DNA of 64,000 nt from Streptacidiphilus jiangxiensis (GTDB lineage Bacteria; Actinomycetota; Actinomycetes; Streptomycetales; Streptomycetaceae): contig NZ_FOAZ01000009.1 of the NCBI RefSeq assembly GCF_900109465.1, positions 186,001 to 250,000 on the forward strand, read 5' to 3'. This document shows, one piece after another, positions 1-8,452 of the stretch. The stretch's first letter is position 1; every line of letters starts with the position of its first letter. Under the pieces are notes generated by a model. That model was not told the DNA's origin and ran no database searches. It was given only the letters and a program-made list of their open reading frames with translations. Both the position numbers and the translations under genes were made by a program.

Positions 1-5
1 GAGCA

Positions 6-19
6 GGGCCGTTCGGCCC
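6..19. promoter_or_regulatory. putative DosR/OsdR box, copy 1
   Basis: The sequence GGGCCGTTCGGCCC has two perfect 6-bp inverted arms around a 2-bp centre. It lies 103 bp before the preferred start of the beta-CASP gene at 123. A second half-site, GGGCCGTTCG, follows at 47-56. Assignment to the DosR-type regulator encoded at 6652-7413 is inference from the recurrence of this motif in the window. Confidence 0.6.
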
Positions 20-122
20 CGCAGCAGGGACGCCCCGGCCCAAGCCGGGCCGTTCGTCTGCGCGGAGAATGGGAACACCGACCCCTGACGCGGCCACTTC
101 GGCCCCGGAAGCAGGTGATCCC

Positions 123-1562
123 ATGAGCGGCGCACTTCCCGACGCCTCGGTCGCCCCCACCCCGACACCCCGGCCGGGGCTGCTGACCTTCCTCGGCGGC
201 GTCGGCACCGTCACGGGCAGCAAGTACCTGGTGGAGACCGACCACGCCCGGGCGCTCGTCGACTGCGGGCTCTTCCAGGGCCAGGCCGAACTGCGGCGCC
301 GCAACTGGCGTCCGCTGCCGCTGGACCCGCGCGACGTCGAGGCCGTGGTGGTCACCCACGCCCACCTCGACCATACCGGCTACCTGCCCCGCCTGGTCCG
401 CGACGGCTTCCACGGCACCGTCTACTGCACCCCCGACACGGCCCGCCTGGCCGAGCTGGTCCTGCGCGACAGCGCCCACCTGATGGAGGAGGAGGCGCTG
501 CACGCCAACCGCGGGGGCTGGTCCAAGCACCGCCCCGCCGAGCCCCTCTACACCCAGAAGGACGCCGAGCAGGTGCTCGCCCGGATCCGCACCGTCGAGA
601 TCGGCGCCGACACCGAGATCGCGCCGGGCACCGTGCTGCGCCTGCACCACGGCGGGCACATCCTGGGTTCCAGTTGGGCCCACCTGACCCTGGAGGACGG
701 CGGCACCATCGCCTTCAGCGGGGACCTCGGCCGCCAGGTCCACCCGCTGCTGCTGCCACCCGAGCCGTTCTCCGGCGCCGACGTGCTGCTGGTCGAGTCG
801 ACCTACGGCAACCGCCACCACGACGACGCGATCTCCCGGGACGTCTTCGCCGCCGCCCTCACCCGCACCCTCGCCCGCGGCGGCAACGTGCTGATCCCCT
901 CCTTCGCGGTCGACCGTACCGAGGTCGTGCTGCACGAACTGGCCGAGCTGCGCCGCACCGGCGTGCTGCCGGCCCATGTCCCCGTCTATGTGGACAGCCC
1001 GATGGCGCTGCGCGCGCTGAAGATCTACCAGGACGCCTTCGACCGGCGCTCGCCGCAGCTGCGGCCCGAACTGCTCGACGACCCGCAACGCGCGCTCGAC
1101 CCCGAGCCGTTCACCGCCGCGCGCACCCCCGAGGAGTCGGCCGCCATCCAGCACAGCCCCGTTCCGGGCATCATCGTCTCCGCCTCCGGCATGGCCACCG
1201 GCGGGCGCGTCGTCCACCACCTGCGCCGCATGCTGCCGGACCCGCGCAACACCGTCCTGGTCGTCGGCTTCGCCGCGCGGGGCACCCGCGCCCGCGACCT
1301 GGTCGAGGGCGCCCGCACGCTGAAGATGTTCGGCACCTACGTGCCCGTGCGTGCGGAGGTCGTGGACGTGCCGGGCTTCTCCGCGCACGCCGACGCCGAC
1401 GAGGTGCTCGCCTGGATGCGCGGCACCGTCGAGCCGCCGCACGCCGTCTTCGTCGTCCACGGCGAGCCCGAGGGATCCGAGCGGCTGCGTGACCGGATCC
1501 ACGGCGAGCTCGGCTGGAACGCCGTGGTGCCGCGCTCCGGCGAGCGGGTGCTGATCCGCTGA
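123..1562 (+). CDS. MBL-fold beta-CASP RNA nuclease-like protein
   Basis: This 479-residue protein belongs to the metallo-beta-lactamase fold, beta-CASP family, whose members are mostly RNA exonucleases/endonucleases related to CPSF73. The metal-binding motif THAHLDHTG is near residues 78-86. The GHILGSS segment (near residue 200), SGDLGR and ESTYGNRHH follow, then the beta-CASP insert and the C-terminal FSAHAD and VVHGEPEG motifs. An ATG at 69 is in frame, but its RBS would sit almost on the start. The ATG at 123 has AGGTGAT at normal spacing, and the box at 6-19 then falls about 100 bp upstream, as at other genes here. Distantly similar proteins are annotated as exonucleases of the beta-lactamase fold; the substrate is unknown. 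Confidence 0.85.
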   Translation: MSGALPDASVAPTPTPRPGLLTFLGGVGTVTGSKYLVETDHARALVDCGLFQGQAELRRRNWRPLPLDPRDVEAVVVTHAHLDHTGYLPRLVRDGFHGTVYCTPDTARLAELVLRDSAHLMEEEALHANRGGWSKHRPAEPLYTQKDAEQVLARIRTVEIGADTEIAPGTVLRLHHGGHILGSSWAHLTLEDGGTIAFSGDLGRQVHPLLLPPEPFSGADVLLVESTYGNRHHDDAISRDVFAAALTRTLARGGNVLIPSFAVDRTEVVLHELAELRRTGVLPAHVPVYVDSPMALRALKIYQDAFDRRSPQLRPELLDDPQRALDPEPFTAARTPEESAAIQHSPVPGIIVSASGMATGGRVVHHLRRMLPDPRNTVLVVGFAARGTRARDLVEGARTLKMFGTYVPVRAEVVDVPGFSAHADADEVLAWMRGTVEPPHAVFVVHGEPEGSERLRDRIHGELGWNAVVPRSGERVLIR

Positions 1563-1587
1563 ACGGGCGCGACGACGCCACGGATCG

Positions 1588-1601
1588 GGGCCGGTCGGCC
1601 C
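1588..1601. promoter_or_regulatory. putative DosR/OsdR box, copy 2
   Basis: The sequence GGGCCGGTCGGCCC is identical to the copies at 8579 and 39720. It ends 94 bp before the CBS protein start at 1696. It could drive the whole plus-strand run from the CBS gene through the flavodoxin gene and beyond. Confidence 0.65.
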
Positions 1602-1695
1602 AGCGGGACGGACCTCGCGGCCCACGCCCCGGCGACCGACCCCGGCGCACCGTGGAAGCAGGAACCCGCTTCGGATCCGGAAGGAGGAACAGGCC

Positions 1696-2214
1696 ATGAC
1701 CGGCACCGTGAACCGGACCGCTGCCCGTGAGGGCACGACGCCACCCCGCACGTCCGTCCCCAGGCACCGCCTGGTCGGTGAGCTGATGACGCGCCAGGTC
1801 TACGCGATCGAGCCCGACGCCGACTTCAGGGCCGCCCTCGCGGCGCTGCGCGAGACCGGCCACCAGGACCTGCCGGTCGTCGACGGGCAGGGCCGCGCCA
1901 TGGGCATCGTCTGCGCGCCCGACCTGCTCGCCAAGCTCGCCGCGACCGCGCTGCCGCAGCCGTCCGTCTTCGAGACCCGCCGCACCCGCGACATCCGCCG
2001 CCGCGCCGCCGCCGTCACCGTCGCCGAGCTGATGACCACCCCGGTCCGCAGCGTCACCGCGCAGGACACCGCCGCCGAGGCGGCGCTGCTGGCGCTGCGT
2101 CATCGGATCCACCAGCTGCCCGTCGTCGACGAACACCACCGCCTGGTCGGCGTGGTGACGGTGAACGACCTGCTCGACGCCCTGCGCCGCACCGACGCGG
2201 AGATCGAGGCCTAG
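1696..2214 (+). CDS. CBS-pair protein, truncated before a BON domain
   Basis: The 172-residue product carries two CBS motifs: VGELMTRQVYAIEPDADF at the N-terminus and VAELMTTPVRSVTAQDTA in the middle, each followed by a QLPVVD/LPVVD strand. CBS pairs usually bind adenosyl ligands and act as energy or redox sensors. The start has a strong RBS (GGAAGGAGG). The coding frame runs into TAG at 2212-2214, but the same frame continues for 73 codons as a BON-like domain (separate entry). CBS-BON fusions are common in Streptomyces, so this gene looks truncated. It lies 94 bp downstream of a putative DosR/OsdR box, and CBS proteins are known members of dormancy regulons. Confidence 0.85.
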   Translation: MTGTVNRTAAREGTTPPRTSVPRHRLVGELMTRQVYAIEPDADFRAALAALRETGHQDLPVVDGQGRAMGIVCAPDLLAKLAATALPQPSVFETRRTRDIRRRAAAVTVAELMTTPVRSVTAQDTAAEAALLALRHRIHQLPVVDEHHRLVGVVTVNDLLDALRRTDAEIEA

Positions 2215-2436
2215 GTTCGCATCGTCGCGCTCGGCTACGAGTTCGGCGTCAAGGGCGCGACGCTCCACATCACCTGCGAACGCGGGCGGGTGCTGCTCGA
2301 CGCCCGCACCTCCCTGCGCACCCGGGCCGAGCGCCTGATCGCCAGGGTCCGCACCGTCGAGGGCGTGGTCGACCTCGCCGAGACCGTGCGCTGGGAGATC
2401 GACGACACGCTGCGCCCCGGCGCGCCGAAATCCTGA
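2215..2436 (+). pseudogene. BON-domain remnant beyond an in-frame TAG
   Basis: Directly after the TAG the same reading frame stays open for 73 codons and ends at TGA 2434-2436. The translation has the BON-domain pattern: ATLHITCERGRVLLDARTSL followed by a helix, then VRTVEGVVDLAETVRWEID. No ATG or GTG with an RBS is available near its beginning, so it should not be translated alone. Either a point mutation split a CBS-BON gene, or the amber codon is read through, or the base is a sequencing error. Codon use remains typical, so the event would be recent. Confidence 0.75.
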
Positions 2437-2456
2437 GACGAGAAGGAGAGACCTCG

Positions 2457-3026
2457 ATGTCCCCCGCACCCGCACCCGCACCCGCACCCGCACCCCGACA
2501 CATCCGGCGGGTCCTGGTCGCCTACGCCGGCCGCAGCGGCTCGACCGCCGAGATCGCGCAGTGGATCGCCGAGCGTCTGCGCGGCGAGGAGGAGAGCTTC
2601 GACGTGACCGTCGCCGAGGTCTCGGACAGCCTCGACCCGAGCGGCTACGACGTCGTCGTCCTCGGCTCCGCGCTCTACGAGGGCCGCTGGCTGCGCTCCG
2701 CGTCCCGCTTCGCCCGTCGCAACCGCCACGAGCTGGAACACGCCTGGGTCTGGACCTTCAGCAGCGGCCCGCTGGACGACTCCGCGACCACGGGCGAGGT
2801 GGTCATCACCAACAGCGCCGACCGCGCCTCCCGCCGCATCCTCGCCCGCGACCACGTCACTTTCGGCGGCCGCCTGGCCCCCGACTCGCGCGGCTGGCTC
2901 GCCCACACCCTGGTCGAGGGCGGCCACGGCGGAGACTTCCGCGACCGCGCCCAGATCGACGCCTACGCCGACCAGATCGCCGGCGAACTCTCCGTCCTGC
3001 CCCGGCTGCGCCACCCGGTGGCCTGA
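2457..3026 (+). CDS. flavodoxin-domain protein
   Basis: The 189-residue protein has a flavodoxin fold: RVLVAYAGRSGSTAEIAQWI is the strand plus FMN-phosphate loop at about residues 18-37, followed by YDVVVLGSALYEGRW and the WTFSSGPLD loop near residue 100. This arrangement is typical of the HemG/flavodoxin_5 group, which includes protoporphyrinogen oxidase of E. coli, but many actinobacterial members have no defined substrate. The N-terminus is a proline-alanine run encoded by a 6-bp repeat. The RBS AGAAGGAGAG is good. It lies 20 bp after the CBS-BON remnant and probably shares its transcript. Confidence 0.85.
   Translation: MSPAPAPAPAPAPRHIRRVLVAYAGRSGSTAEIAQWIAERLRGEEESFDVTVAEVSDSLDPSGYDVVVLGSALYEGRWLRSASRFARRNRHELEHAWVWTFSSGPLDDSATTGEVVITNSADRASRRILARDHVTFGGRLAPDSRGWLAHTLVEGGHGGDFRDRAQIDAYADQIAGELSVLPRLRHPVA
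2463..2492 (+). repeat. five copies of CCCGCA encoding Pro-Ala
   Basis: Five perfect 6-bp units sit inside the flavodoxin N-terminus and encode a (Pro-Ala) tail. Unit changes keep the frame, so the length of the tail can vary freely by slippage. Confidence 0.9.
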
Positions 3027-3114
3027 CGGCGCCTCGCCTCACCGCCGGGCGCCCACCGGCGACCACTATCGTGATCGCCGGGTCGAGCAGCACGTCGAGG
3101 CGGAGAAACGGGTC

Positions 3115-4308
3115 GTGACCGGCACAGCACAGGAACAACCCGAGCCGGGGCGAGCAGACGTCCCATCCGTCGCGCTCACCACCATCGGCCGGGAGTGGGG
3201 ACGGATCGGCTGCGTCGGCTTCGGCGGACCGCCCGCGCACATCGCGTTGCTGCGGCAGCTGTGCGTCGAGCGGCGCGGTTGGATCTCCGCCGGGGAGTTC
3301 GAGGACGGCATCGCCGCCACGAACCTGCTGCCCGGCCCCGCCTCCACCCAGCTCGCCATCTACACGGCCTGGCGGTTGCGCGGCGTCGCCGGAGCGGTCG
3401 TCGGCGGGGTCTGCTTCATCGTCCCCGGCCTGGTGCTCATCCTCGCGCTGGCCGCGCTCTTCCTCGCGGAGGCCACGCCCTTGTGGGTGCGCGGGGCCGC
3501 CGCCGGTGCGGGGTCCGCCGTCGCGGCCGTCGCCGTCCACGCGGCGTGGGGCCTGGTCCCCGGCAGCTGGAAGCGGGTCGGCACCGCCCGTGCGGCGCGG
3601 GCCCGATGGGTCGGCTACGCGCTGGCCGGTGGCGTCGCCGCGGCGACCGTCGGGCCCTGGCTGGTGCTGCTGCTGATCGCAGCCGGACTTCTGGAGGTCG
3701 CGGTCCGGGCCGACCCGGGGGACGCCCGGGCACGGACGTGGCCGGTGCCGCTCGCCGTGGCCGCGCCCGCCGCGGGTGGGCTGCTCTCGCTCGCCTGGGT
3801 GGCCTTCAAGGTCGGCGCCCTCTCCTACGGCGGCGGCTTCGTCATCATCCCGCTCATGCAGGCCGACGCGGTGAACCACTACCACTGGATGACGGCGGCG
3901 CAGTTCCTCAACGCCGTCGCGCTGGGCCAGATCACCCCCGGCCCGGTGGTGCAGACCGTCGCCGTCGTCGGGTACGCCGCCGCGGGGGTCGGTGGTGGTC
4001 TGCTCGCGGCGCTCGTGGCCTTCACCCCGTCATTCCTGTTCGTGCTCCTGGGCGGGCGCCACTTCGACCGGCTGCGCGCCGACCGGCACGTCCAGGCGTT
4101 CCTCACCGGCGCCGGCCCCGCCGTCGTCGGGGCCATCGCGGGATCGGCGATCCCGCTCGCGCTCGCCCTCACCCACGCGTGGCAGTACGCCGTCCTGGCC
4201 GCCGCCGGGCTCTGGCTGCTGGTGCTGCGCCGAGGCGTGGTCAGCGCCCTGCTGGCGGCCGGCGTGCTGGGCGTCCTGCTCGCCTTCGCCGGCCTGCCCG
4301 TGGGGTGA
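3115..4308 (+). CDS. chrA: chromate transporter, ChrA family
   Basis: The 397-residue polytopic membrane protein consists of two homologous CHR halves. The N-terminal half carries GFGGPPAHIALLR and LLPGPASTQLA. The C-terminal half carries SYGGGFVIIPLMQ and LGQITPGPVVQT. These match the long-chain ChrA family, which exports chromate in characterised bacteria and may move other oxyanions. The start is GTG, and the RBS before it is weak. It follows the flavodoxin gene with an 88-bp gap on the same strand. Substrate is inferred from family only. Confidence 0.85.
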   Translation: MTGTAQEQPEPGRADVPSVALTTIGREWGRIGCVGFGGPPAHIALLRQLCVERRGWISAGEFEDGIAATNLLPGPASTQLAIYTAWRLRGVAGAVVGGVCFIVPGLVLILALAALFLAEATPLWVRGAAAGAGSAVAAVAVHAAWGLVPGSWKRVGTARAARARWVGYALAGGVAAATVGPWLVLLLIAAGLLEVAVRADPGDARARTWPVPLAVAAPAAGGLLSLAWVAFKVGALSYGGGFVIIPLMQADAVNHYHWMTAAQFLNAVALGQITPGPVVQTVAVVGYAAAGVGGGLLAALVAFTPSFLFVLLGGRHFDRLRADRHVQAFLTGAGPAVVGAIAGSAIPLALALTHAWQYAVLAAAGLWLLVLRRGVVSALLAAGVLGVLLAFAGLPVG

Positions 4309-4396
4309 ACCGCCGAGCCATCGGTCACTCGTTCGGACGTGCGCGGGCGGCCGCGTCGTGCGCAAATGGAGGAAAGCCGGAGTCGAGGAGGCGGCC

Positions 4397-4795
4397 ATGA
4401 ACTATCCGCTGCTGAACGTCTTCTTCACCACCATGTGGGTCTTCCTGTGGGTCATGTGGTTCTTCCTGCTGTTCCGCGTCTTCGCGGACCTGTTCCGGGA
4501 CGACTCCGTGAGCGGCTGGGGCAAGGCCGGCTGGTGCGTGTTCGTCCTGGTCCTGCCGTTCCTCGGCGTGTTCGTGTACCTGATCGCGCGCGGCAAGGGC
4601 ATGGGCCGGCGCGACATCAAGCAGTCCCAGGAGGCGGAGGCGAGCTTCCGCGCCTACGTGCAGGAGGCGGCCGCCGGCACCTCGGCGACCTCGAGCCCGG
4701 CCGGTGAGCTGACCAAGCTCGCCGAGCTGCGCCAGCACGGCGACATCACCGAGGAGGAGTACCAGCGGGCCAAGGACCACGTCCTGGCCGCGTGA
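4397..4795 (+). CDS. small membrane protein with SHOCT domain
   Basis: The 132-residue protein has two hydrophobic segments (about residues 5-27 and 40-62) in a PLDc_N-like arrangement, then a basic stretch and a C-terminal SHOCT motif (LAELRQHGDITEEEYQRAK). SHOCT is a short oligomerisation or attachment module found at protein ends; the function of this family is unknown. The start ATG has GGAGG seven bases upstream. It is 13 bp before the antiporter gene, so the two are probably co-transcribed. Confidence 0.8.
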   Translation: MNYPLLNVFFTTMWVFLWVMWFFLLFRVFADLFRDDSVSGWGKAGWCVFVLVLPFLGVFVYLIARGKGMGRRDIKQSQEAEASFRAYVQEAAAGTSATSSPAGELTKLAELRQHGDITEEEYQRAKDHVLAA

Positions 4796-4808
4796 CGGGA
4801 GATCCGCC

Positions 4809-6188
4809 GTGAGCGACGCCGCCGCCTGGACCGGGGTGGCCGTGGCCGGGGTCGCGGTCGGGTACACGCTGGTGTCCCGACGCCTGGCCGGCTCGCCGCT
4901 GACCGCGCCGATGGTGTTCGTGGGCTTCGGGATCCTCATCGGGCCCGTGGGCCTGGACCTCGTGAGCCTGGGCCGGGACAGCACACAACTGCGCACCTTG
5001 GTGGAGGCGGCGCTGACGCTCGTGCTCTTCGCCGACGCCACCACCGTGCGCCCGGCCGAGCTGCGCACCGAGGGCACGCTGTCGGGACGGCTCCTCTCGG
5101 TCGGATTGCTGCTCACGATCGGGGTCGGCTGGCTGTTGGCCTGGCCGCTCCTCCCGGGCCTGAGCGTGTGGGAGCTGGCACTCGTCGCGGCGATCCTGGC
5201 CCCCACCGACGCGGCTCTCGGCAAGAGCGCGATCTCCGATCCCCGGGTTCCCGGCCTGGTGCGCCAGACCCTGAACGTGGAGAGCGGGCTGAACGACGGC
5301 ATGGTGCTGCCCTTCTTCGTGCTCATCCTCGCGGGTGTGCCGGAGACCTCGTACGCCCACGAGGGGACGGGCGGGACGTTCTGGCGCGCGCTGCTGCTCA
5401 GCCCCGCGCTCGGCCTCGCGGTCGGCGGCGTCGGCGGACGGCTGCTGGCGTGGGCGGGCGCACGGGGCTGGGTCGCGGCGGACTGGCGCCGGCTCTGCCC
5501 GCTCGCGGTGGCGGCCGCTGCCTACGGACTGGCCGTCGTCACCGGCGGCAGCGGCTTCATCGCCGCATGGGTGGCGGGATTCGCCTTCGCCTACGCGCTG
5601 CGCGGCGGCGAGCAGGCGACGACCGAACCCGCCGGCACGAGCGAACCCGCCGGCACGAGCGAACCCGCCGGCACGACCGAGCCCGCCGGCACGACCGAGC
5701 CCGCCCGCACGACGGACCTGACGGAGGACCTGGGCGACCTGCTGGCCATGCTGAGCCTGCTCTTCTTCGGCGCCGTCCTGCTCGGGCCCGCTCTGGAGCA
5801 CCTGAGCTGGCGCGTCGTCGGCTACGCGGTGCTCAGCCTCACCGTGGTCCGGATGCTGCCGGTCGCGATCGCCCTGCTCGGCAGCGGTCTCAAGCGGCCG
5901 ACCGTCGCGTACGTCGGCTGGTTCGGGCCGCGCGGGCTCGCCTCCGTCGTCTTCGGGCTCCTGGTCGCGGAGGAACACGTCCACGAGGTCGAGCTGATCA
6001 GCGAGGTGGTGGCGGTGACGGTCGGGCTCAGCGTGCTGTTCCACGGCGCCTCGGCGGCCTGGTTCGCCGCGCGTTACGGACGCTGGTACGTGCGGGCCGC
6101 CGCCGTGGAGGAGCTGCGCGAGAGCACCGCCACGCCCGTCACCCCGCGGCGGCGCCGGACGGACCCGTTCGAGTCGGTGCGGAACTGA
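4809..6188 (+). CDS. cation:proton antiporter, CPA1/NhaP-like
   Basis: The 459-residue protein has about 12 membrane segments. Family motifs visible are GFGILIGPVGL, the LVLFADAT segment, APTDAALGKSAI with the conserved Asp, VESGLNDGMVLPFF with Asn-Asp, and WFGPRGLASVVFGLL. These mark Na+(K+)/H+ antiporters of the NhaP type. Start is GTG with a GGAGA RBS. A hydrophilic loop near residues 272-302 contains five copies of a six-residue repeat (separate entry), which is unusual for this family. It probably works in pH or ion homeostasis. Confidence 0.85.
   Translation: MSDAAAWTGVAVAGVAVGYTLVSRRLAGSPLTAPMVFVGFGILIGPVGLDLVSLGRDSTQLRTLVEAALTLVLFADATTVRPAELRTEGTLSGRLLSVGLLLTIGVGWLLAWPLLPGLSVWELALVAAILAPTDAALGKSAISDPRVPGLVRQTLNVESGLNDGMVLPFFVLILAGVPETSYAHEGTGGTFWRALLLSPALGLAVGGVGGRLLAWAGARGWVAADWRRLCPLAVAAAAYGLAVVTGGSGFIAAWVAGFAFAYALRGGEQATTEPAGTSEPAGTSEPAGTTEPAGTTEPARTTDLTEDLGDLLAMLSLLFFGAVLLGPALEHLSWRVVGYAVLSLTVVRMLPVAIALLGSGLKRPTVAYVGWFGPRGLASVVFGLLVAEEHVHEVELISEVVAVTVGLSVLFHGASAAWFAARYGRWYVRAAAVEELRESTATPVTPRRRRTDPFESVRN
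5625..5714 (+). repeat. five 18-bp tandem repeats inside the antiporter
   Basis: Five in-frame units encode EPAGTS, EPAGTS, EPAGTT, EPAGTT, EPARTT. The first two units are identical at DNA level and the others differ by one to three bases. They lie in a cytoplasmic or external loop between membrane segments. Confidence 0.95.
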
Positions 6189-6191
6189 TCG

Positions 6192-6563
6192 TCAGGCGTC
6201 GGCCGACGCCGGGAAGCGGCGGCCGTGCACGGCCTCGGGGAGGATGTGGATCTCCAGCGTGCCGGTGGTGTGGTCCTCGGCGCCGACCACGGCGCGGCCG
6301 AGAAGGGTGACGCACCAGCCGGTGCCGTCCTCGGTGTGGAGGTCGTCGGCCTCGAAGGCGACGAGGGTGCCGCCGATGGCCTGGGCGAGACCGGAGTCGG
6401 CGGCGGTCCGCAGCAGCACGCCCCCGTCCGGGGCGAGGTGGAACAGGGAAGGCCAGACGGCGGGCATCGCGGCGGCGGTGTAGATGACGCGGCCGGACCG
6501 CGCGTCGGCCAGGAGGCCCAGCGCGCTGCCGCGGTCGAGGTGCTCTGCTGGCAACGTCTTCAT
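6192..6563 (-). CDS. pyridoxamine 5'-phosphate oxidase-like FMN-binding protein
   Basis: The 123-residue product has the split-barrel pattern of actinobacterial PPOX-like proteins: SGRVIYTAAAMPAVWPSLFHL, then GGVLLRTAADSGLAQAIGG, then VAFEADDLHTEDGTGWCVTLLGRA. These proteins bind FMN or F420 and usually act on unknown substrates. I chose the ATG at 6563; an upstream in-frame ATG at 6677 would overlap the response-regulator gene. M. tuberculosis Rv0080, a DosR-regulon member, belongs to the same fold family. A partial DosR/OsdR box lies 60 bp upstream. Confidence 0.8.
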   Translation of the reverse strand: MKTLPAEHLDRGSALGLLADARSGRVIYTAAAMPAVWPSLFHLAPDGGVLLRTAADSGLAQAIGGTLVAFEADDLHTEDGTGWCVTLLGRAVVGAEDHTTGTLEIHILPEAVHGRRFPASADA

Positions 6564-6622
6564 GCCTTCGATGGTCGCCGCCGCCGGGCGGTCGGCGGGA
6601 GGGGCCAACGACCCGGGCGTCC

Positions 6623-6636
6623 CCGCCGACCGGCCC
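6623..6636 (-). promoter_or_regulatory. putative DosR/OsdR box, partial copy 3
   Basis: Read on the minus strand it is GGGCCGGTCGGCGG, matching 12 of 14 positions of the perfect box. It lies 60 bp before the PPOX-like gene. Confidence 0.4.
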
Positions 6637-6651
6637 CACCGCGCGGACCGG

Positions 6652-7413
6652 TCATCGCCGGGCGAACCGCGGGCCACCGCCCACGGCGCCGCCGCCGAAG
6701 CCGCCCGGGTGGGTGGCGGCGTGCTCCGCGGCGTGCTCGGCGGCTTGGGAGGCGATCACCGCGGCCTGGACCCGGCGCTCCACGCCCAGCTTGGCCAGCA
6801 TGCGGGAGATGTGGTTCTTCACCGTCTTCTCGGCCAGGAAGAGGCGCTGTCCGATCTCACGGTTGGTCAGCCCCTCGCCGATCAGGGTCAGGATGTCGCG
6901 CTCGCGGTCCGTCAGCTGTGCCAGCGCGTCGGGCTGTTGCGGCGCCTGGGTGGCCTGGCCGCGCAGCCGCGCCATCAGGCGGGTGGCCGCGCCGGGGTCG
7001 AGCATCGACTGGCCGGAGCCGACGGTGTGGACGGCGGAGATCAGGTCGGTGCCGCTGATCTGCTTGAGGACGTAGCCCGAGGCGCCGGCCATGATGGCGT
7101 CCAACAGCGCGTCCTCGTCGTCGAACGAGGTGAGCATCAGGCAGGCCAGATCGGGGAGCTGGTCGCGCAGCTCGCGGCAGACGGTGATGCCGTCGCCGTC
7201 CGGCAGGCGCACGTCCAGCACCGCCACGTCGGGGCGCAGCGCCGGCACCCGGGCCAGCGCCTGCGCGCAGGTGGCCGCCTCGCCGACGACCTCCAGGTCG
7301 GGCTCGGCGTCGAGCATGTCGCGCACCCCGCGCCGGACGACCTCGTGGTCGTCGAGCAGGAAGACCCTGATCGTGCCGGTGCCGGCCTGCGCGCCGGCCG
7401 TGTCGCCCGTCAT
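6652..7413 (-). CDS. DosR/DevR/OsdR-type NarL-family response regulator
   Basis: The 253-residue regulator has a receiver domain with acidic pocket [11 protein letters not shown] (near residues 19-29) and phospho-acceptor Asp in [12 protein letters not shown] (about residue 67), plus the conserved Lys in [10 protein letters not shown]. The LuxR HTH is [20 protein letters not shown] followed by [20 protein letters not shown]. The recognition-helix segment AEKTVKN and overall wording are very close to M. tuberculosis DosR, and S. coelicolor OsdR is the described streptomycete equivalent. I chose ATG 7413; GTG/ATG starts further upstream to 7458 are possible. No kinase gene is adjacent; the DosS-like kinase is at 35714. 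A box at 7515-7528 suggests autoregulation. Confidence 0.9.
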   Translation of the reverse strand: MTGDTAGAQAGTGTIRVFLLDDHEVVRRGVRDMLDAEPDLEVVGEAATCAQALARVPALRPDVAVLDVRLPDGDGITVCRELRDQLPDLACLMLTSFDDEDALLDAIMAGASGYVLKQISGTDLISAVHTVGSGQSMLDPGAATRLMARLRGQATQAPQQPDALAQLTDRERDILTLIGEGLTNREIGQRLFLAEKTVKNHISRMLAKLGVERRVQAAVIASQAAEHAAEHAATHPGGFGGGAVGGGPRFARR

Positions 7414-7514
7414 CCCACTACCCCATGTCCTCGTCCGTGCGCCGTTCCGGCCGCGCACCGTGGCGCGCGCCGGTGATGCACAAGATCGTCCCGCGCGTCC
7501 CGGGACCTTCGATA

Positions 7515-7528
7515 GGGCCGAACGGTCC
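7515..7528. promoter_or_regulatory. putative DosR/OsdR box, copy 4, before the regulator gene
   Basis: GGGCCGAACGGTCC matches 13 of 14 palindrome positions and is about 101 bp before the response-regulator start. It implies autoregulation, as known for DosR-type systems. Confidence 0.6.
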
Positions 7529-7579
7529 CATCATCGCGCGATCGGCGCCGGGCGGCACGGACCGAGCGGGCCTGCGGTC

Positions 7580-8452
7580 TCAGTGGGGCACCACCGCGAC
7601 CGGTGCGTGGGCGAGGTGCAGCACGCGGTGCGGAACCCGGCCGATCGGCAGGCTGAAGTGCTGCGTGTGCTTGCGGTGCGCGCCGACGACGACCAGCGAC
7701 GCGTCCTTCGACGCGTTCACGACGGCCTCCTCGGCGAGCCCCAGCTCGATCCGGACCGCCACCTCCACCTTCGGGTGGGCCGCCCGGGCCGGTGCCAGCA
7801 GCTTCTCCAGCTCGGCCGTCTCCTCGGCGGTGCGCCGGGCCTCCTCCTGCGGCGGGACCGCCACATGGCCGGGGAAGGCCTGCGGGTACATCCAGGTCCG
7901 GACGACCTTCAGCACGACGCCGCGCCGCTCGGCCTCGGCGAAGGCGAACTCGACCGGTTCGGGCTCACCGGGGGCGACGCCGACGACGACGGGCCCCCGG
8001 GGGTCCGGGGCGCCCTCGGTGGGCACCAGCACGGCCGGGACCGGGGTGTGCGCGGCGACTCCCTCGCTGACCGACCCCAGCAGGACGGTCATGAAGGGGT
8101 TGAGCCCGCGCCGGCCGGTGACCAGCAGGCCGGAGTCGTTGGCCGCCATCCGCAGCAGGCCCTCCACCGCCGCCTCGTCGATCAGCTCCGGCTCCACCTC
8201 GAGGCCGGGGTGGCGCTTGCGCATGTCCTCGGCCGCGCTCTCCAGGAAGGTCCAGGCGGCCTTGCGGGCGTCCTCCCTGATGTCCGTCTTGTAGGCCTCG
8301 GGCAGGCGGTAGGCCTGCATGCTCCACGCGTGTCCGACGCGCAGCACGGCACCGCGCAGGTGCGCCTCGTCGGCGGCCCATTCCAGGGCCACCCGGGCGT
8401 TCTCGGAAGTGTCGAGGCCCACCACCACGGCCTCGGTCGGCGAGCTGTTCAT
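7580..8452 (-). CDS. tandem universal stress protein
   Basis: The 290-residue protein is two fused UspA domains. Domain 1 begins VVVGLDTSENARVALEWAAD and ends with the ATP-binding signature GRRGLNPFMTVLLGS (GxxGx9GS). Domain 2 begins VVVGVAPGEPEPVEFAFAEA and ends with GRVPHRVLHLAHAPVAVVP. Tandem ATP-binding Usps are prominent members of DosR regulons. It is closely related to the copy at 57312: both share the GRRGLN and GRVPHRVLHL segments. The gene is first in a minus-strand run with the response regulator and the PPOX gene, and has a perfect box 127 bp upstream. Confidence 0.9.
   Translation of the reverse strand: MNSSPTEAVVVGLDTSENARVALEWAADEAHLRGAVLRVGHAWSMQAYRLPEAYKTDIREDARKAAWTFLESAAEDMRKRHPGLEVEPELIDEAAVEGLLRMAANDSGLLVTGRRGLNPFMTVLLGSVSEGVAAHTPVPAVLVPTEGAPDPRGPVVVGVAPGEPEPVEFAFAEAERRGVVLKVVRTWMYPQAFPGHVAVPPQEEARRTAEETAELEKLLAPARAAHPKVEVAVRIELGLAEEAVVNASKDASLVVVGAHRKHTQHFSLPIGRVPHRVLHLAHAPVAVVPH

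Noticed and set aside
2215-2436. Independent small gene after the CBS protein
   Set aside because: No ATG or GTG with RBS at its beginning, and the frame continues exactly from the CBS gene; a split CBS-BON gene is simpler.
2463-2492. CCCGCA repeats as a CRISPR or satellite array
   Set aside because: They are short, gapless and encode a Pro-Ala tail; no spacers are present. No CRISPR array was found in the window.
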